The notes beneath the pieces are model-generated. The model saw nothing but the letters and a program-made list of their open reading frames with translations, made no database searches and was not told where the DNA came from. The position numbers were made by a program, and so were the translations under genes. From assembly GCF_043633585.1 (NCBI RefSeq), contig NZ_CP141832.1, forward strand, positions 868,001 through 932,000: a DNA stretch of 64,000 bases, in the 5' to 3' direction. This DNA is from Lacrimispora sinapis (lineage in GTDB: Bacteria; Bacillota; Clostridia; Lachnospirales; Lachnospiraceae). Below, one piece after another: positions 26,613-34,829 of the stretch. Each line of letters starts with the position of its first letter. The stretch's first letter is position 1.

Positions 26613-26626
26613 CAATAAGGATGTTT
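26613..26626 (+). repeat. Left terminal inverted repeat of the element
   Basis: CAATAAGGATGTTT is an exact inverted copy of AAACATCCTTATTG at 34799-34812. It is probably part of the recombinase binding site at the left end. Confidence 0.8.
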
Positions 26627-26642
26627 TCAATTTTTAAGAGTT

Positions 26643-26676
26643 GCCGTAGGATATCAAGTCCTACGGCTTTTCTCTT
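26643..26676 (+). terminator. Hairpin at the left end of the element
   Basis: GCCGTAGGA, seven bases, TCCTACGGC, then TTTTCTCTT. The T-run is on the plus strand, so it would stop transcription entering from the LysM gene, which lost its own terminator; it may also end the minus-strand recombinase transcript. Confidence 0.7.
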
Positions 26677-26679
26677 GCC

Positions 26680-28284
26680 TTAAACCTTGCCCACAAAGTT
26701 GAAATAGACATCAACCTGCTGGGTATAGTTTTTCTTCTTCCAGCGTTCGGAACGTTCATGCACCACGATCTTCTCAATAAACTCCCGCACGATTTCAGGT
26801 GTCAGCTTCTGAATATCGGTGTACCTGTCTACAATGGTCAGGAAGCGTTCGGCATTCAGCATGGTGTCTTTTCCAAAATGGATTTCCTGTTCCAGTTTCT
26901 CAAAGCGCTGGGTAAGTTCCTGGCGTTCCGTTTCATAGTTTCCAGTCAATGCCTTGAACTGTGTTTCGGACAGGTTTTCCAGTGCCAACTGTTCAAATGC
27001 TTTTTGCAACAGCTTATCCAAATCCGCAAGACGTTTCTGTACCTTTTCCCGTTCCCTTGTTTTAGAAGAAAGTTCCTGCTTTAACTGGCTTTGGTGCTTA
27101 TCCATTGCCCGCCTAAGAAATTGTTCGGTATGTTCCTTGGCTTCAGCTGTTACCCGCTGGATTTCTGCAAGCACAATCTGGTGCAGTGCCATGACTTTAA
27201 TGGTGTGTGGAGTACACTCGTCCTTGTGCGTATGGTATTTTCCGCAGGTATAAGTATACTGTTCCTCGTTCCAGCTTCCACAACGACATAAGTAGTGTTT
27301 TGTTCCGCAAGTCTCGCATTCAACCAAGCCTGAAAGCATATCCTGTTCACCTATCTTATTAGGTCTGCGCTTGCCCTGCCGTACCCTCTGCACAATGTCC
27401 CATGTTTCCCGATCAATCAAAGGTTCATGAGTGTTCTCAAACCGAAGCCATTTATCAGGTGGGTTATCCTTGGATTTTTTACTTTTGAAAGAGGGAATAT
27501 AGGAACGGCAATTTACCGTAGTGCCGATATATTCCTCGTGCTCCAAGATGTGTGAAACGGAAGTGGAACTCCATGCATACGGCTGATTCAGCTTAAGACC
27601 GGCATTATTTGTACCATAAGTGCGGTAATCATAGACCGTGGGTGAAATAACTTCTTCCTCCCGCAAAATCCGTGCAATCTTGCTGGGGCCTAATCCACTG
27701 GCACATAAGGAAAAAATACGCCGAACAATCGGAGCAGTGTCCTCATTGGGAACAATCCGTTTCGGGTCATTGGGGTCTTTCTGGTAGCCGTAGGGCGCTT
27801 TAGAGCCGATCCGTTCCCCACGTTTTGCCGCTGCCATTTTTACTGCTTTGATCTTCTTGCTGGTGTCACGGGCGTGCCACTCGTTGAATAAATCACGGAT
27901 TGCAAGGCTTTCGTCCACCCCCTTGTCCGTGTCCACGGAATCATTGATGGCAATGTACCGTACACCATAGTCAGGGAATTTCTCCTCAATGAGATACCCC
28001 ATCACAAGGCGATTTCTGCCAAGTCGGGAATGGTCTTTGACAATGATGGTGGACACATTCCCGGCTTCCACCTCCGCCATCATTTCGTTATAGGCAGGGC
28101 GGTCAAAGGTCACACCGCTAAATCCATCGTCTGCCCATAGTTTCGGGTTAGGAAAGCCGTTTTTCTCGGCATATTCAGCCAGTATCTGCTTTTGATGCTG
28201 GATACTGCCCGATTCGCCCGCAAGCTCGTCCTCTTGGCTTAAGCGGCAATAGAGTGCCGTAATCTTTTCGTTTGACTGTAACAT
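26680..28284 (-). CDS. Large serine recombinase (site-specific integrase/excisionase)
   Basis: The 534-residue protein has an N-terminal resolvase catalytic domain (YCRLSQED with catalytic Ser, IVKDHSRLGRNR), a recombinase domain (APYGYQKDP, SVSHILEHEEYIG), a zinc ribbon (CETCGTKHYLCRCG...YTCGKYHTHKDEC) and a coiled coil, then a DUF4368-like tail (IVREFIEKIVVHE). It would cut and rejoin the element ends. ATG 28284 follows AAGGAG; a TTG one codon earlier is in frame. It is encoded at the extreme left end, as expected. Confidence 0.95.
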   Translation of the reverse strand: MLQSNEKITALYCRLSQEDELAGESGSIQHQKQILAEYAEKNGFPNPKLWADDGFSGVTFDRPAYNEMMAEVEAGNVSTIIVKDHSRLGRNRLVMGYLIEEKFPDYGVRYIAINDSVDTDKGVDESLAIRDLFNEWHARDTSKKIKAVKMAAAKRGERIGSKAPYGYQKDPNDPKRIVPNEDTAPIVRRIFSLCASGLGPSKIARILREEEVISPTVYDYRTYGTNNAGLKLNQPYAWSSTSVSHILEHEEYIGTTVNCRSYIPSFKSKKSKDNPPDKWLRFENTHEPLIDRETWDIVQRVRQGKRRPNKIGEQDMLSGLVECETCGTKHYLCRCGSWNEEQYTYTCGKYHTHKDECTPHTIKVMALHQIVLAEIQRVTAEAKEHTEQFLRRAMDKHQSQLKQELSSKTREREKVQKRLADLDKLLQKAFEQLALENLSETQFKALTGNYETERQELTQRFEKLEQEIHFGKDTMLNAERFLTIVDRYTDIQKLTPEIVREFIEKIVVHERSERWKKKNYTQQVDVYFNFVGKV

Positions 28285-28375
28285 CAAATACTCCTTTCCT
28301 CTGTACAGCCAAAACGATTCCGAATAAATTGTATGAATCTATTTTACTCAGAATCGTTCTGCGCGTCCAGACATT

Positions 28376-28609
28376 TTATTCTTTGTTTTGGTTATTCTCT
28401 ATGTCACGTTCAATCAGGCGGTTAATTTTATCCTCTGCGGACAGCGTGGCATCTTCCTTAAAATAAGAATTTACAAGGTATTTGATACCCCCAATGATAT
28501 AGCAAAGAGCCGGACGCTTGCCCGACTCTTCCTGCTCCCATGTACCTTTTTTGCTCTTAAATAAGCGGCATATTTTTTCAAAAAATAGCTTCATGCGGTT
28601 ACAGTTCAT
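28376..28609 (-). CDS. Small element-encoded protein, unknown function
   Basis: The 77-residue protein is basic at the N-terminus (MKLFFEKICRLFKSKKGTW) with an acidic, Glu/Asn-rich end (LIERDIENNQNKE). GAGGAGG precedes ATG 28609, and its start overlaps the relaxase stop by 11 bases, so it is translated from the mobilization operon. I do not recognise a defined family. Between it and the recombinase an AACGATTC/GAATCGTT inverted repeat (about 28311-28357) could end the mob transcript. Confidence 0.65.
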   Translation of the reverse strand: MNCNRMKLFFEKICRLFKSKKGTWEQEESGKRPALCYIIGGIKYLVNSYFKEDATLSAEDKINRLIERDIENNQNKE

Positions 28610-29732
28610 ATTCAATTTCCTCCTCATATCCGTTATAATGGTCGTGGTATGGCGCATTCTGCCGTTGCTCCTCCTGCCAGCGCAGCACCTCGGCAAGGGT
28701 ATCCGCTATGGTAGCCAGAAGAAGCCCAGCTTGTTGGCTTTCTGCCTGTGCCTTTTCGTGTGCCTGACGTGCTTTTTCCAGCATGGAATCCAGTGCCTTG
28801 CGAGAGAGAGCAATTTCGATTTCCTGCTTCGTCATGCCATCGAAGGGAATGTCCCGAAAATACATATCCTGATAACGGTCGGGAGTATCCGGGCAATGCA
28901 GCTGCCCCAGTTCCAATAAAACCTCCTGCAACAACTGCATATCACTGCGCCCGATATTCGCCAATCTGGTGTTACAGTTCCATGTGTTCTTAAAGTTTTC
29001 TATGCTGAAATCGCCGTAGGACATAAGCTTGCGGTTGGAGCATTTGCGTTCTTTCTTCAAGCCATATATACCAGCAGGAATGGTAAACAAAATGCTTTTT
29101 TCGCCCACATCAGCATCTATGCCGAGGCTTGCCATGCGGTGCATGAAGTCAGCGGTGTTGTGGCTAAGGGTAAGGCTATTTGCAATGTCCTGTGCCAGCT
29201 GCCGTTTCCAGCTTGCTGTTTGAGAATACTCCCCATAGGAACGGTATCCCTTTTTGCCATGCTCAATAACGGACAAACCATGTTCCAGACAAAGTTTATC
29301 GGAAAGGGAACGCATCTGTTTCAAATCCTCTGGACTGGACTGCCATTTACAGCCGTTCTCATGGCTGACAGAATTGATGATATAGTGAACGTGCATATGC
29401 GCTTCATTGGTATGCACCGCCATCACGACCTGAAAGCCTTGAAAATGCTTATACCGCTTGATAAACTCCTGACCGATTTTGTATGCCAGTTCGGGGCTTA
29501 CATTATCTCTTGGGTCAAAGCTCTGCACAAAGTGTGCATACTGCCGCCCTGTGTCCTTGTGAAAGGCACGTTTGGTAATAATCAACTGCTGATATTCCTT
29601 GCCCTTTAGCAAGTCTTTACAATAAACCAATGCCCCGTTTTGGGTCTTGCCATCATCCTTGATATAGTCCAGCACCGCCCGCAGTCCCGCAAGGTTTCCG
29701 ACACGCACCTTAATCGGCTTGACTATTGCCAT
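28599..29732 (-). CDS. Relaxase / mobilization nuclease
   Basis: The relaxase (about 377 residues, VirD2-like PF03432 family) starts MAIVKPIKVR and has the metal-binding histidine motif VHTNEAHMHVHYIIN. The catalytic tyrosine is probably among the early tyrosines (ALVYCKDLL). It nicks oriT and pilots the strand in trans-mobilization. Three ATGs in a row follow GGGAGG; 29732 gives MAIVK. It overlaps the mobC gene by 23 bases. A C-terminal coiled, Glu/Gln-rich region follows the nuclease domain. Confidence 0.92.
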   Translation of the reverse strand: MAIVKPIKVRVGNLAGLRAVLDYIKDDGKTQNGALVYCKDLLKGKEYQQLIITKRAFHKDTGRQYAHFVQSFDPRDNVSPELAYKIGQEFIKRYKHFQGFQVVMAVHTNEAHMHVHYIINSVSHENGCKWQSSPEDLKQMRSLSDKLCLEHGLSVIEHGKKGYRSYGEYSQTASWKRQLAQDIANSLTLSHNTADFMHRMASLGIDADVGEKSILFTIPAGIYGLKKERKCSNRKLMSYGDFSIENFKNTWNCNTRLANIGRSDMQLLQEVLLELGQLHCPDTPDRYQDMYFRDIPFDGMTKQEIEIALSRKALDSMLEKARQAHEKAQAESQQAGLLLATIADTLAEVLRWQEEQRQNAPYHDHYNGYEEEIEYEL

Positions 29733-30039
29733 CATCATCACCTCCCAAGGCTGTGTAAATGCGTTCCAACACATCGGAAAGCTGTATCTGCATTGATTCA
29801 AGGTTTGGATTCTGCACCGCTCTCTGGTGGCAAAGCACAGTGAGCTGGTTGAGGTTATTGCCGATTTTATTCAGCTCATAGCTGAATTTATCCAGTCCTT
29901 TGACGGTGCGGACTTCCTTTCCCAGCACGGCATGACGGCAGAAATCGGACATTCGGATACCTGACTTTTTAACCTTAGACTGAACGAGCTTATGTTCATA
30001 GTCCGATACACGAAATGAAATTTTGTGGGTTCTGTTCAT
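29710..30039 (-). CDS. MobC-like relaxosome accessory protein
   Basis: The 109-residue protein begins MNRTHKISFRVSDYEHKLV (ribbon-helix-helix-like DNA binding) and contains GIRMSDFCRHAVLG and ELNKIGNNLNQL, the MobC signature. It helps the relaxase open oriT, expected just upstream in the non-coding stretch 30040-30340. AGGAGTG precedes ATG 30039. Confidence 0.9.
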   Translation of the reverse strand: MNRTHKISFRVSDYEHKLVQSKVKKSGIRMSDFCRHAVLGKEVRTVKGLDKFSYELNKIGNNLNQLTVLCHQRAVQNPNLESMQIQLSDVLERIYTALGGDDDGNSQAD

Positions 30040-30341
30040 GGGAGCACTCCTTTCTGAATGGAGTTCCAAGGGGGCAAAAGCATTTACTCTTTTTTACCTC
30101 TGCGGAGCAGGAAAACTATCTGCGCACCGCAAGGGGAGAGGACGGATGTCCGACAGATAGGACGCTTGCCACACCCTTCGGGTGTGAATCCGTCCCTGTT
30201 GTCTGACGCTCTTCGCAAAAAGAAAAGAGGGCAAAAGTGCAAAATACCCTTAGGCAATTTTGCACTCTTACCCTCAAATGGACGCAAAAATAGCTCTGTG
30301 CGAAAAATCGCACAGAGCTATTCGGTCACAATTCTATTTTG
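30040..30341 (-). other. Structured non-coding region upstream of mobC, probable oriT
   Basis: It holds three inverted repeats: CACACCC-TTCG-GGTGTG (about 30170-30186), GTGCAAAAT...ATTTTGCAC (about 30237-30264), and a perfect 15-bp pair AATAGCTCTGTGCGA / TCGCACAGAGCTATT with AAAA loop (30289-30322). Adjacent inverted repeats beside mobC are the usual form of an oriT. The last one has no clear T-run and could also be a recombination or regulatory site. Confidence 0.5.
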
Positions 30342-30701
30342 CAAATGAACATAATATCTCCTTGGAACCGGCTGTTTCTTTTAAAAAATCAGACATTCAT
30401 AAAATAATAAAAGCGTAATAAAAAGGATTTCCAGCCCACAATGCCGATTTGCCGGTTACGCAAATCCCATAACAGCCGCCCCCGATTCTTTCTCAAATCA
30501 GGGTGATGCGTGTTACCGTCTTTCAGGCCTGCCGCCACGGCAGAAGTATCATGATTACGCACCGGGGTCGTTGCAATCCTGCTGTACCACACAGCAGTAA
30601 CAGCCGCAAGGTTTATCGCCGGAAATTAACTTCCGTCAGCGCCCTTCGGCTCGTCGCTCGTCCAATGCTCACGTTGCATTGTGGGATACTATGTTCATTT
30701 G
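30342..30701. repeat. 360-bp non-coding segment bounded by 17-bp inverted repeats
   Basis: CAAATGAACATAATATC (30342-30358) and GATACTATGTTCATTTG (30685-30701) are reverse complements at 16 of 17 positions. The interior is GC-richer than its edges. It contains a 67-codon minus-strand open frame from a GTG (30389-30592) with no ribosome site or recognisable family. It could be a MITE-like insertion or a relic. I see no convincing gene in it. Confidence 0.55.
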
Positions 30702-30780
30702 TCAAGGTTCATAGGTATAGATTTATAGTAGCATAGTTGCAATTAGGTGTAAAGGCTTCTTTAAAAGTCCGATTATAATA

Positions 30781-31002
30781 TTAGCCCTCATCAAATATCT
30801 CTACGACCTCAAACCCCTCCTCGTTAATAGCATCACACAATTCATCTTCAGTTAATGCACCACGGCCATACTCCACAAGAATGGATTCTTCTTCTAAATT
30901 TAACGTAACCTTATCCACACCGCTCATCCCCTCTAAAATTCGGGATACGGCACTGCCCATTGGCATATTGTCCATGCCCTCAACAACGATAACCTTTTTC
31001 AT
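30781..31002 (-). CDS. HMA-like small protein lacking the CxxC metal site
   Basis: This 73-residue protein has the ferredoxin-like HMA pattern (KKVIVVEGM...AVSRILEGMSGVDKVTLNLEEESILVEY...ALTEDELCDAINEEGFEV). Where HMA proteins have GMTCxxC, it has GMDNMPM, so both cysteines are replaced (Asn12, Met15). Copper or zinc binding in the usual way is not possible; methionines could bind Cu(I) weakly. GGAGGAAATT precedes the ATG, and the gene follows the ACP stop by 9 bases, the last gene of the cargo operon. Confidence 0.75.
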   Translation of the reverse strand: MKKVIVVEGMDNMPMGSAVSRILEGMSGVDKVTLNLEEESILVEYGRGALTEDELCDAINEEGFEVVEIFDEG

Positions 31003-31011
31003 AATTTCCTC

Positions 31012-31245
31012 CTATTCTGCAATCAGTGCATCCACATATTTGACCACATCATTCACTGTCTGGAATGTATGGACATCTTCATCATGGATTGTCACCTCAA
31101 AACGCTTTTCAATTTCAATCATCAGTTTTGCAATATCTATTGACTCAATATCATATTCCGGTGTTAGTGGCGTTCTGCCACTTAAGTCATTTTCAGAAGC
31201 ACTTATGACCTCACACAGCAAAGAAATAATAATATCCAACGTCAT
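31012..31245 (-). CDS. Acyl carrier protein-like (phosphopantetheine-binding) protein
   Basis: The 77-residue four-helix protein has the carrier-protein core YDIESIDIAKLMIEIEKRF. Ser35 is the expected phosphopantetheine site; the usual DSL is ESI. It is not the housekeeping AcpP by context: no fatty-acid or polyketide genes are near. Its ATG overlaps the HelD-like stop by 4 bases, so the two are translationally coupled. What it carries is unknown. Confidence 0.82.
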   Translation of the reverse strand: MTLDIIISLLCEVISASENDLSGRTPLTPEYDIESIDIAKLMIEIEKRFEVTIHDEDVHTFQTVNDVVKYVDALIAE

Positions 31246-33488
31246 ATCCCCATACCTCCCCCAATAAATGCACTTTTCTCACCAGTATAAAATAGATTAA
31301 GGCGATGCAAAGCTCGGGTACTGGCAATGTACAGCAGCTTTTTATCATCAGTGGAATGATAGCTCTCTTTATTTACACCGTAAATTAGCACAGAATCAAA
31401 CTCTAATCCTTTTGACATAGTGATAGGGATAATAAATACTCCTGCTGTATTCAGGTTTTCACCTGAGTGAACTAAATGAAGACTCAATCTATCTTTTAAT
31501 CGACTATAAAGGGATTCAGATTCCTGTGCATCCTTACATATAATTCCGATGGATTGGTAGCCTTGGTTTTTACTATAAACAGCTTCTTCGATTATTTTTC
31601 CATCGAGCAGATCTATGCTATCCGCTTTGATAACCTGTGGTATGTCGCCACCTCGATTAAAACTTTCAAAGAGCGTGCCATCGTCCAAAAACTGCATACT
31701 GAATGAAAGTATTTCTTTGGTGCATCGAAAGCTTTTATTCATGACCATTAAGCAAGAGCTGTTAGGCTGCAAGATATCAGTAATTCTCTCATACAGGCTC
31801 ATATTTTCCTGCTTTTCAATCGTTTGATTGATATCACCCAATATGGTATATCGTGCATTTGGAAACAATTGCTTTAATATCTCAAAATGAAGATCGTAGT
31901 AGTCTTGGGCTTCATCCACTACAACCTGCCGGATGTTTCTGTAGGTATCATTTGTACCAATCAATAGCTGCAAATAGGTTACAGCCAAAGCATCCTCGTT
32001 TTGAAGAGTAGAATCTGCGAGTTGTTTTCTTGAGTAGGACAGTATTTCCCCAATGTTATTTGGCAACTCAGTTTCTGCCGAAAGAGAAAGCAATAAATCA
32101 TCTGTGTCTATCAATTTTTTGTAAAGTGAAACCGGATCCAATTTTATAAATTCATCAACTTTTTGAGCGAGAAGAGTGCTTTCTTCGATAGACAGTTCTC
32201 TTGCATGTTCTTCCCAATCAAAAGGATGCTCAGAATCTTCCCTTGCTTGCCGCAATAGTTTAGGCATCCGATCTTTACGCATCTCATGTATTTCGTTAAA
32301 AATATGCTGGCGCAGATGGCTCAGCTTTACCGCTAAGCTAATACTGCCATTCATTTGAAGCACACGATCTTTTAAATACTGTCCTGTAAAAACGGTTTTT
32401 CCATCATACTCAATATCGGGAAAGACGATATGAGATGTTGGAAGGCTGTCTGCATAACTGTTTAGTATTCTGCTAAATGCTTTGGACATTTTGAATTCCA
32501 TTGATTGCTTTTTCAGAGCTTTGGTAGTAGATGATGTGCAGGAGATCAGCATTTCAGTTTGGTTGTAACGAGACTGAAATGCTGGTTTGTCTGGCAAACT
32601 ATCCGTTACCAAATCATCAAACACAACAGATTTCACTTCATCTTCGCCCAGTTCTGGCAGAACATTGGAAATATATTGTTCAAATAGCGTATTAGGCGAT
32701 AGAATAATAATATCAGATGATTTCAGTCGACTTGAAAGCCCCTGATATTTGAGGTAGGCCACACGATGCAAAGCAATAGAGGTTTTGCCGCTTCCGGCAA
32801 TTCCCTGAACCATAAGCAGGTCGTGGGTTACATCTCGAATAGCGATATCCTGATCTTTTTGAATGGTTTCTACAATGGTTTTCATTTTGCTGGAGGTATT
32901 TCCGGACAGCATTTTGCGTAAAAACTCATCGGCAATCTGAACATCGGCATCAAAAAAGTACTCGAAGACTCCTTTTTTTATCTCATATTGCCGTTTCAAC
33001 CCAATATCTCCGGCAATGCGGCCACCCGGTGCATCATAATGTGCATTTCCAGTTTCAAAACGGTAAAATAGGCTGGCGATAGGAGAACGCCAATCGTAGA
33101 TAATAATTCCTTTCTCCTGATCATTAAATAATGTTCCTCTGCCAATATAGACTTTTTCGTATTGTTCTTTAGCTGCCGAACAAAAATCAATTCGGGCGAA
33201 ATAGGCTGACTGCAATAATCGTTCCAGCAACTGGATCTTTTTAGCACTGGATTCTATTGCAAAAGTATTGCTGGCAAGCGGTTGATAAAATTGGCTTAAC
33301 TGTGCCGCTCCGTCAAAATCATCTGCGGAATGGGAGGCATTCTCCCACATATCCCGATTAGTTTCTCTTAAATCTTCTATGCTTTTGGAGTTGTCTTTTT
33401 TAGCATCCTCCAATTGCAAGTGAATAACTTCAAGAATCTCATTGTAATGAGCAAGTTCTGCATTTAATTCCTGTTCATAGTTTTCCAA
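31242..33488 (-). CDS. HelD-like superfamily 1 helicase (RNA polymerase recycling factor)
   Basis: The 748-residue protein has an N-terminal coiled coil (1-50) of HelD type, Walker A GIAGSGKTS (229-237), VVDEAQDYYDL (Walker B), GDINQTI, a C-terminal ITMSKGLEFDSVLIYGV and LYIASTRALHRL (motifs V/VI). HelD pulls RNA polymerase off DNA, and in actinobacteria HelR-type members displace rifamycin. Translation is read from a TTG with GAGGTG upstream. Being second in a TetR-led operon on a mobile element suggests an inducible protective role; this is inference. Confidence 0.88.
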   Translation of the reverse strand: MENYEQELNAELAHYNEILEVIHLQLEDAKKDNSKSIEDLRETNRDMWENASHSADDFDGAAQLSQFYQPLASNTFAIESSAKKIQLLERLLQSAYFARIDFCSAAKEQYEKVYIGRGTLFNDQEKGIIIYDWRSPIASLFYRFETGNAHYDAPGGRIAGDIGLKRQYEIKKGVFEYFFDADVQIADEFLRKMLSGNTSSKMKTIVETIQKDQDIAIRDVTHDLLMVQGIAGSGKTSIALHRVAYLKYQGLSSRLKSSDIIILSPNTLFEQYISNVLPELGEDEVKSVVFDDLVTDSLPDKPAFQSRYNQTEMLISCTSSTTKALKKQSMEFKMSKAFSRILNSYADSLPTSHIVFPDIEYDGKTVFTGQYLKDRVLQMNGSISLAVKLSHLRQHIFNEIHEMRKDRMPKLLRQAREDSEHPFDWEEHARELSIEESTLLAQKVDEFIKLDPVSLYKKLIDTDDLLLSLSAETELPNNIGEILSYSRKQLADSTLQNEDALAVTYLQLLIGTNDTYRNIRQVVVDEAQDYYDLHFEILKQLFPNARYTILGDINQTIEKQENMSLYERITDILQPNSSCLMVMNKSFRCTKEILSFSMQFLDDGTLFESFNRGGDIPQVIKADSIDLLDGKIIEEAVYSKNQGYQSIGIICKDAQESESLYSRLKDRLSLHLVHSGENLNTAGVFIIPITMSKGLEFDSVLIYGVNKESYHSTDDKKLLYIASTRALHRLNLFYTGEKSAFIGGGMGI

Positions 33489-33615
33489 GTAAACACCTCA
33501 TTTCGAATGGTGAAATCTAACGGTAGGCATCATGACCATCGTTACTATTGCCCGATGCTCACATTGGTTAGCGGGATTCACCCTATACAGCATATTTGTT
33601 TTTAAATGATTGCAC

Positions 33616-34218
33616 CTAATCATTACTCATAAGACATAATCGAAACATACGGACAGCCTCACGGGTAATATAAGCCTTTAACTCGGCTTCATTTTGAATT
33701 AAACCTCTACCTAAAAGATAATTTGATATTTCACCCACAACGTAGCAGTGAGTGTTATGAAGCACCCGTTTGGTCGTATCTGCATTTGGATATTGCCCAT
33801 AAAGTTCTTTCCATATTTCGGCTATATGTTGATTCAACATTTTGTTTGTCGCTTCTGTAGCTTCAATATCTCCCTGCGGACGGTCGCCATCAATATATTC
33901 ATGCCATGCCAGCCGAAACCAGCCTTTGTTATCCAGATACATTTCAACAAAGGCTTCAAAAAAATAGGCAAGGCGCATTTCTGCGGTATTTGCTATGTCC
34001 AGCTTTTTTGTGAGCATTTTCATAAATATCTCCTGTATGGTAGCGTGTGTTTCCCATAACAAATCATTATACGAGGGGAAATAATTGTATAAATTTGTAT
34101 GAGCGCATCCTAATGTGCGAGCTATTTCTCGAAGATTAAGACCCCGCAGATCACTCTTATTCCGCATAAGTTCAAGAGCTGTTTCAACAATTTGCTCTTT
34201 TGTTATATTTTTTTTCAC
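33616..34218 (-). CDS. TetR family regulator heading the element's cargo operon
   Basis: The 200-residue regulator has a TetR HTH (KEQIVETALELMRN, REIARTLGCAHTNLYNYFPSYNDLL) and a helical ligand domain (AEMRLAYFFEAFVEMYL). GTG 34218 follows GGAGGTG; the longer frame runs into the operator and promoter. It precedes the HelD-like gene by 127 bases on the same strand. A 40-bp palindrome just upstream overlaps its promoter, so it should repress itself and the genes behind it. Confidence 0.9.
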   Translation of the reverse strand: MKKNITKEQIVETALELMRNKSDLRGLNLREIARTLGCAHTNLYNYFPSYNDLLWETHATIQEIFMKMLTKKLDIANTAEMRLAYFFEAFVEMYLDNKGWFRLAWHEYIDGDRPQGDIEATEATNKMLNQHIAEIWKELYGQYPNADTTKRVLHNTHCYVVGEISNYLLGRGLIQNEAELKAYITREAVRMFRLCLMSND

Positions 34219-34230
34219 ATTGCACCTCCA

Positions 34231-34296
34231 GCTTACATTACCAACGGTAATTACCGATGGTAATGTAAGCATACTCCTATCAATTCTTTTTGTCAA
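34231..34296 (-). promoter_or_regulatory. TetR promoter and 40-bp palindromic operator
   Basis: On the minus strand TTGACA (34291-34296), 17 bases and TATGCT (34268-34273) make a strong promoter. GCTTACATTACC (34231-34242) and GGTAATGTAAGC (34259-34270) are perfect inverted arms. Between them CGGTAATTACCG is also palindromic, giving two TACCNNNGGTA units. This would be occupied by one or two TetR dimers. Confidence 0.88.
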
Positions 34297-34369
34297 CAAC
34301 AATGCATGAAAAAGCGGGGGATAGTAACCGAATATCGGCTTCTATCCCCCGCTTGATATGTGGATTATT

Positions 34370-34720
34370 CTACCTGTATATTAAATCGTATAGGACACAC
34401 TCGTCTGCAATCCCCTGTGCCATCTCAAATAAGCGAATACGTTCCATCGTATCTTCCTCTGGCAGGGGGTGTTCTTTCAGATACTCCGCACGAATGAACT
34501 CCGCCATCTCGAAAGCAGTTTTGTCAATGGTAATACAATGCTCTGCCAACTTGCCGGTTAGAAGTAGTTCTCTGTACATTTCCGGCTTTTGTTCATGAAG
34601 GTAATTCAGGCGAAGCCGTCCATATTTCCCCAAGTTGTCAAGCTCCGATTTTCCGTCAATTTCTATGTTGGGATACAATAACCCATCAATCTCTGTGTAT
34701 TCAAATTCAAACTTTGCCAT
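34370..34720 (-). CDS. tnpV: TnpV family transposon-encoded protein
   Basis: The 116-residue protein reads FEYTEIDGLLYPNIEID, GKYGRLRLNYLHEQKPEMYRELLL and RAEYLKEHPLPEEDT, matching TnpV, a small protein encoded near one end of Tn4451-type elements. Its role is unknown. It lies at the right end, opposite the recombinase, and supports the element boundary about 90 bases further right. Confidence 0.88.
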   Translation of the reverse strand: MAKFEFEYTEIDGLLYPNIEIDGKSELDNLGKYGRLRLNYLHEQKPEMYRELLLTGKLAEHCITIDKTAFEMAEFIRAEYLKEHPLPEEDTMERIRLFEMAQGIADECVLYDLIYR

Positions 34721-34798
34721 AAAGCAAATCCTCCAATAAAGATTATTTACAATTCATCGTAATCGTTCGGCTGTGTGCTAAACAACTATGATTTTCGT

Positions 34799-34812
34799 AA
34801 ACATCCTTATTG
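34799..34812 (-). repeat. Right terminal inverted repeat of the element
   Basis: AAACATCCTTATTG, the exact inverted copy of the left-end repeat at 26613-26626. A GA follows at 34813-34814, then host sequence. Confidence 0.8.
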
Positions 34813-34829
34813 GAGGACTGCTAAAGCCG

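Larger units (their letters stand above)
26600..34814 (-). mobile_element. Integrative mobilizable element (serine recombinase / MobC-relaxase type), about 8.2 kb
   Basis: Ends are set by the split host terminator and by 14-bp inverted repeats (26613-26626 and 34799-34812). Contents, all on the minus strand: TnpV, TetR, HelD-like helicase, ACP, HMA-like peptide, non-coding region with a probable oriT, MobC, relaxase, small protein, large serine recombinase. It has no conjugation machinery, so transfer would need a helper. TnpV plus a large serine recombinase is the Tn4451/Tn4453 plan. A GA dinucleotide core (right 34813-34814; left 26600-26601 or 26604-26605) is inferred from that family. Confidence 0.88.

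Noticed and set aside
30389..30592. 67-codon open frame in the IR-flanked segment
   Set aside because: GTG start without a ribosome site, no recognisable domain, and it lies inside a segment better described as non-coding.
31242..33488. HelD-like gene as part of a phage defence system
   Set aside because: Domain order and N-terminal coiled coil fit HelD rather than Gabija/Zorya-type helicases, and no nuclease partner is present.
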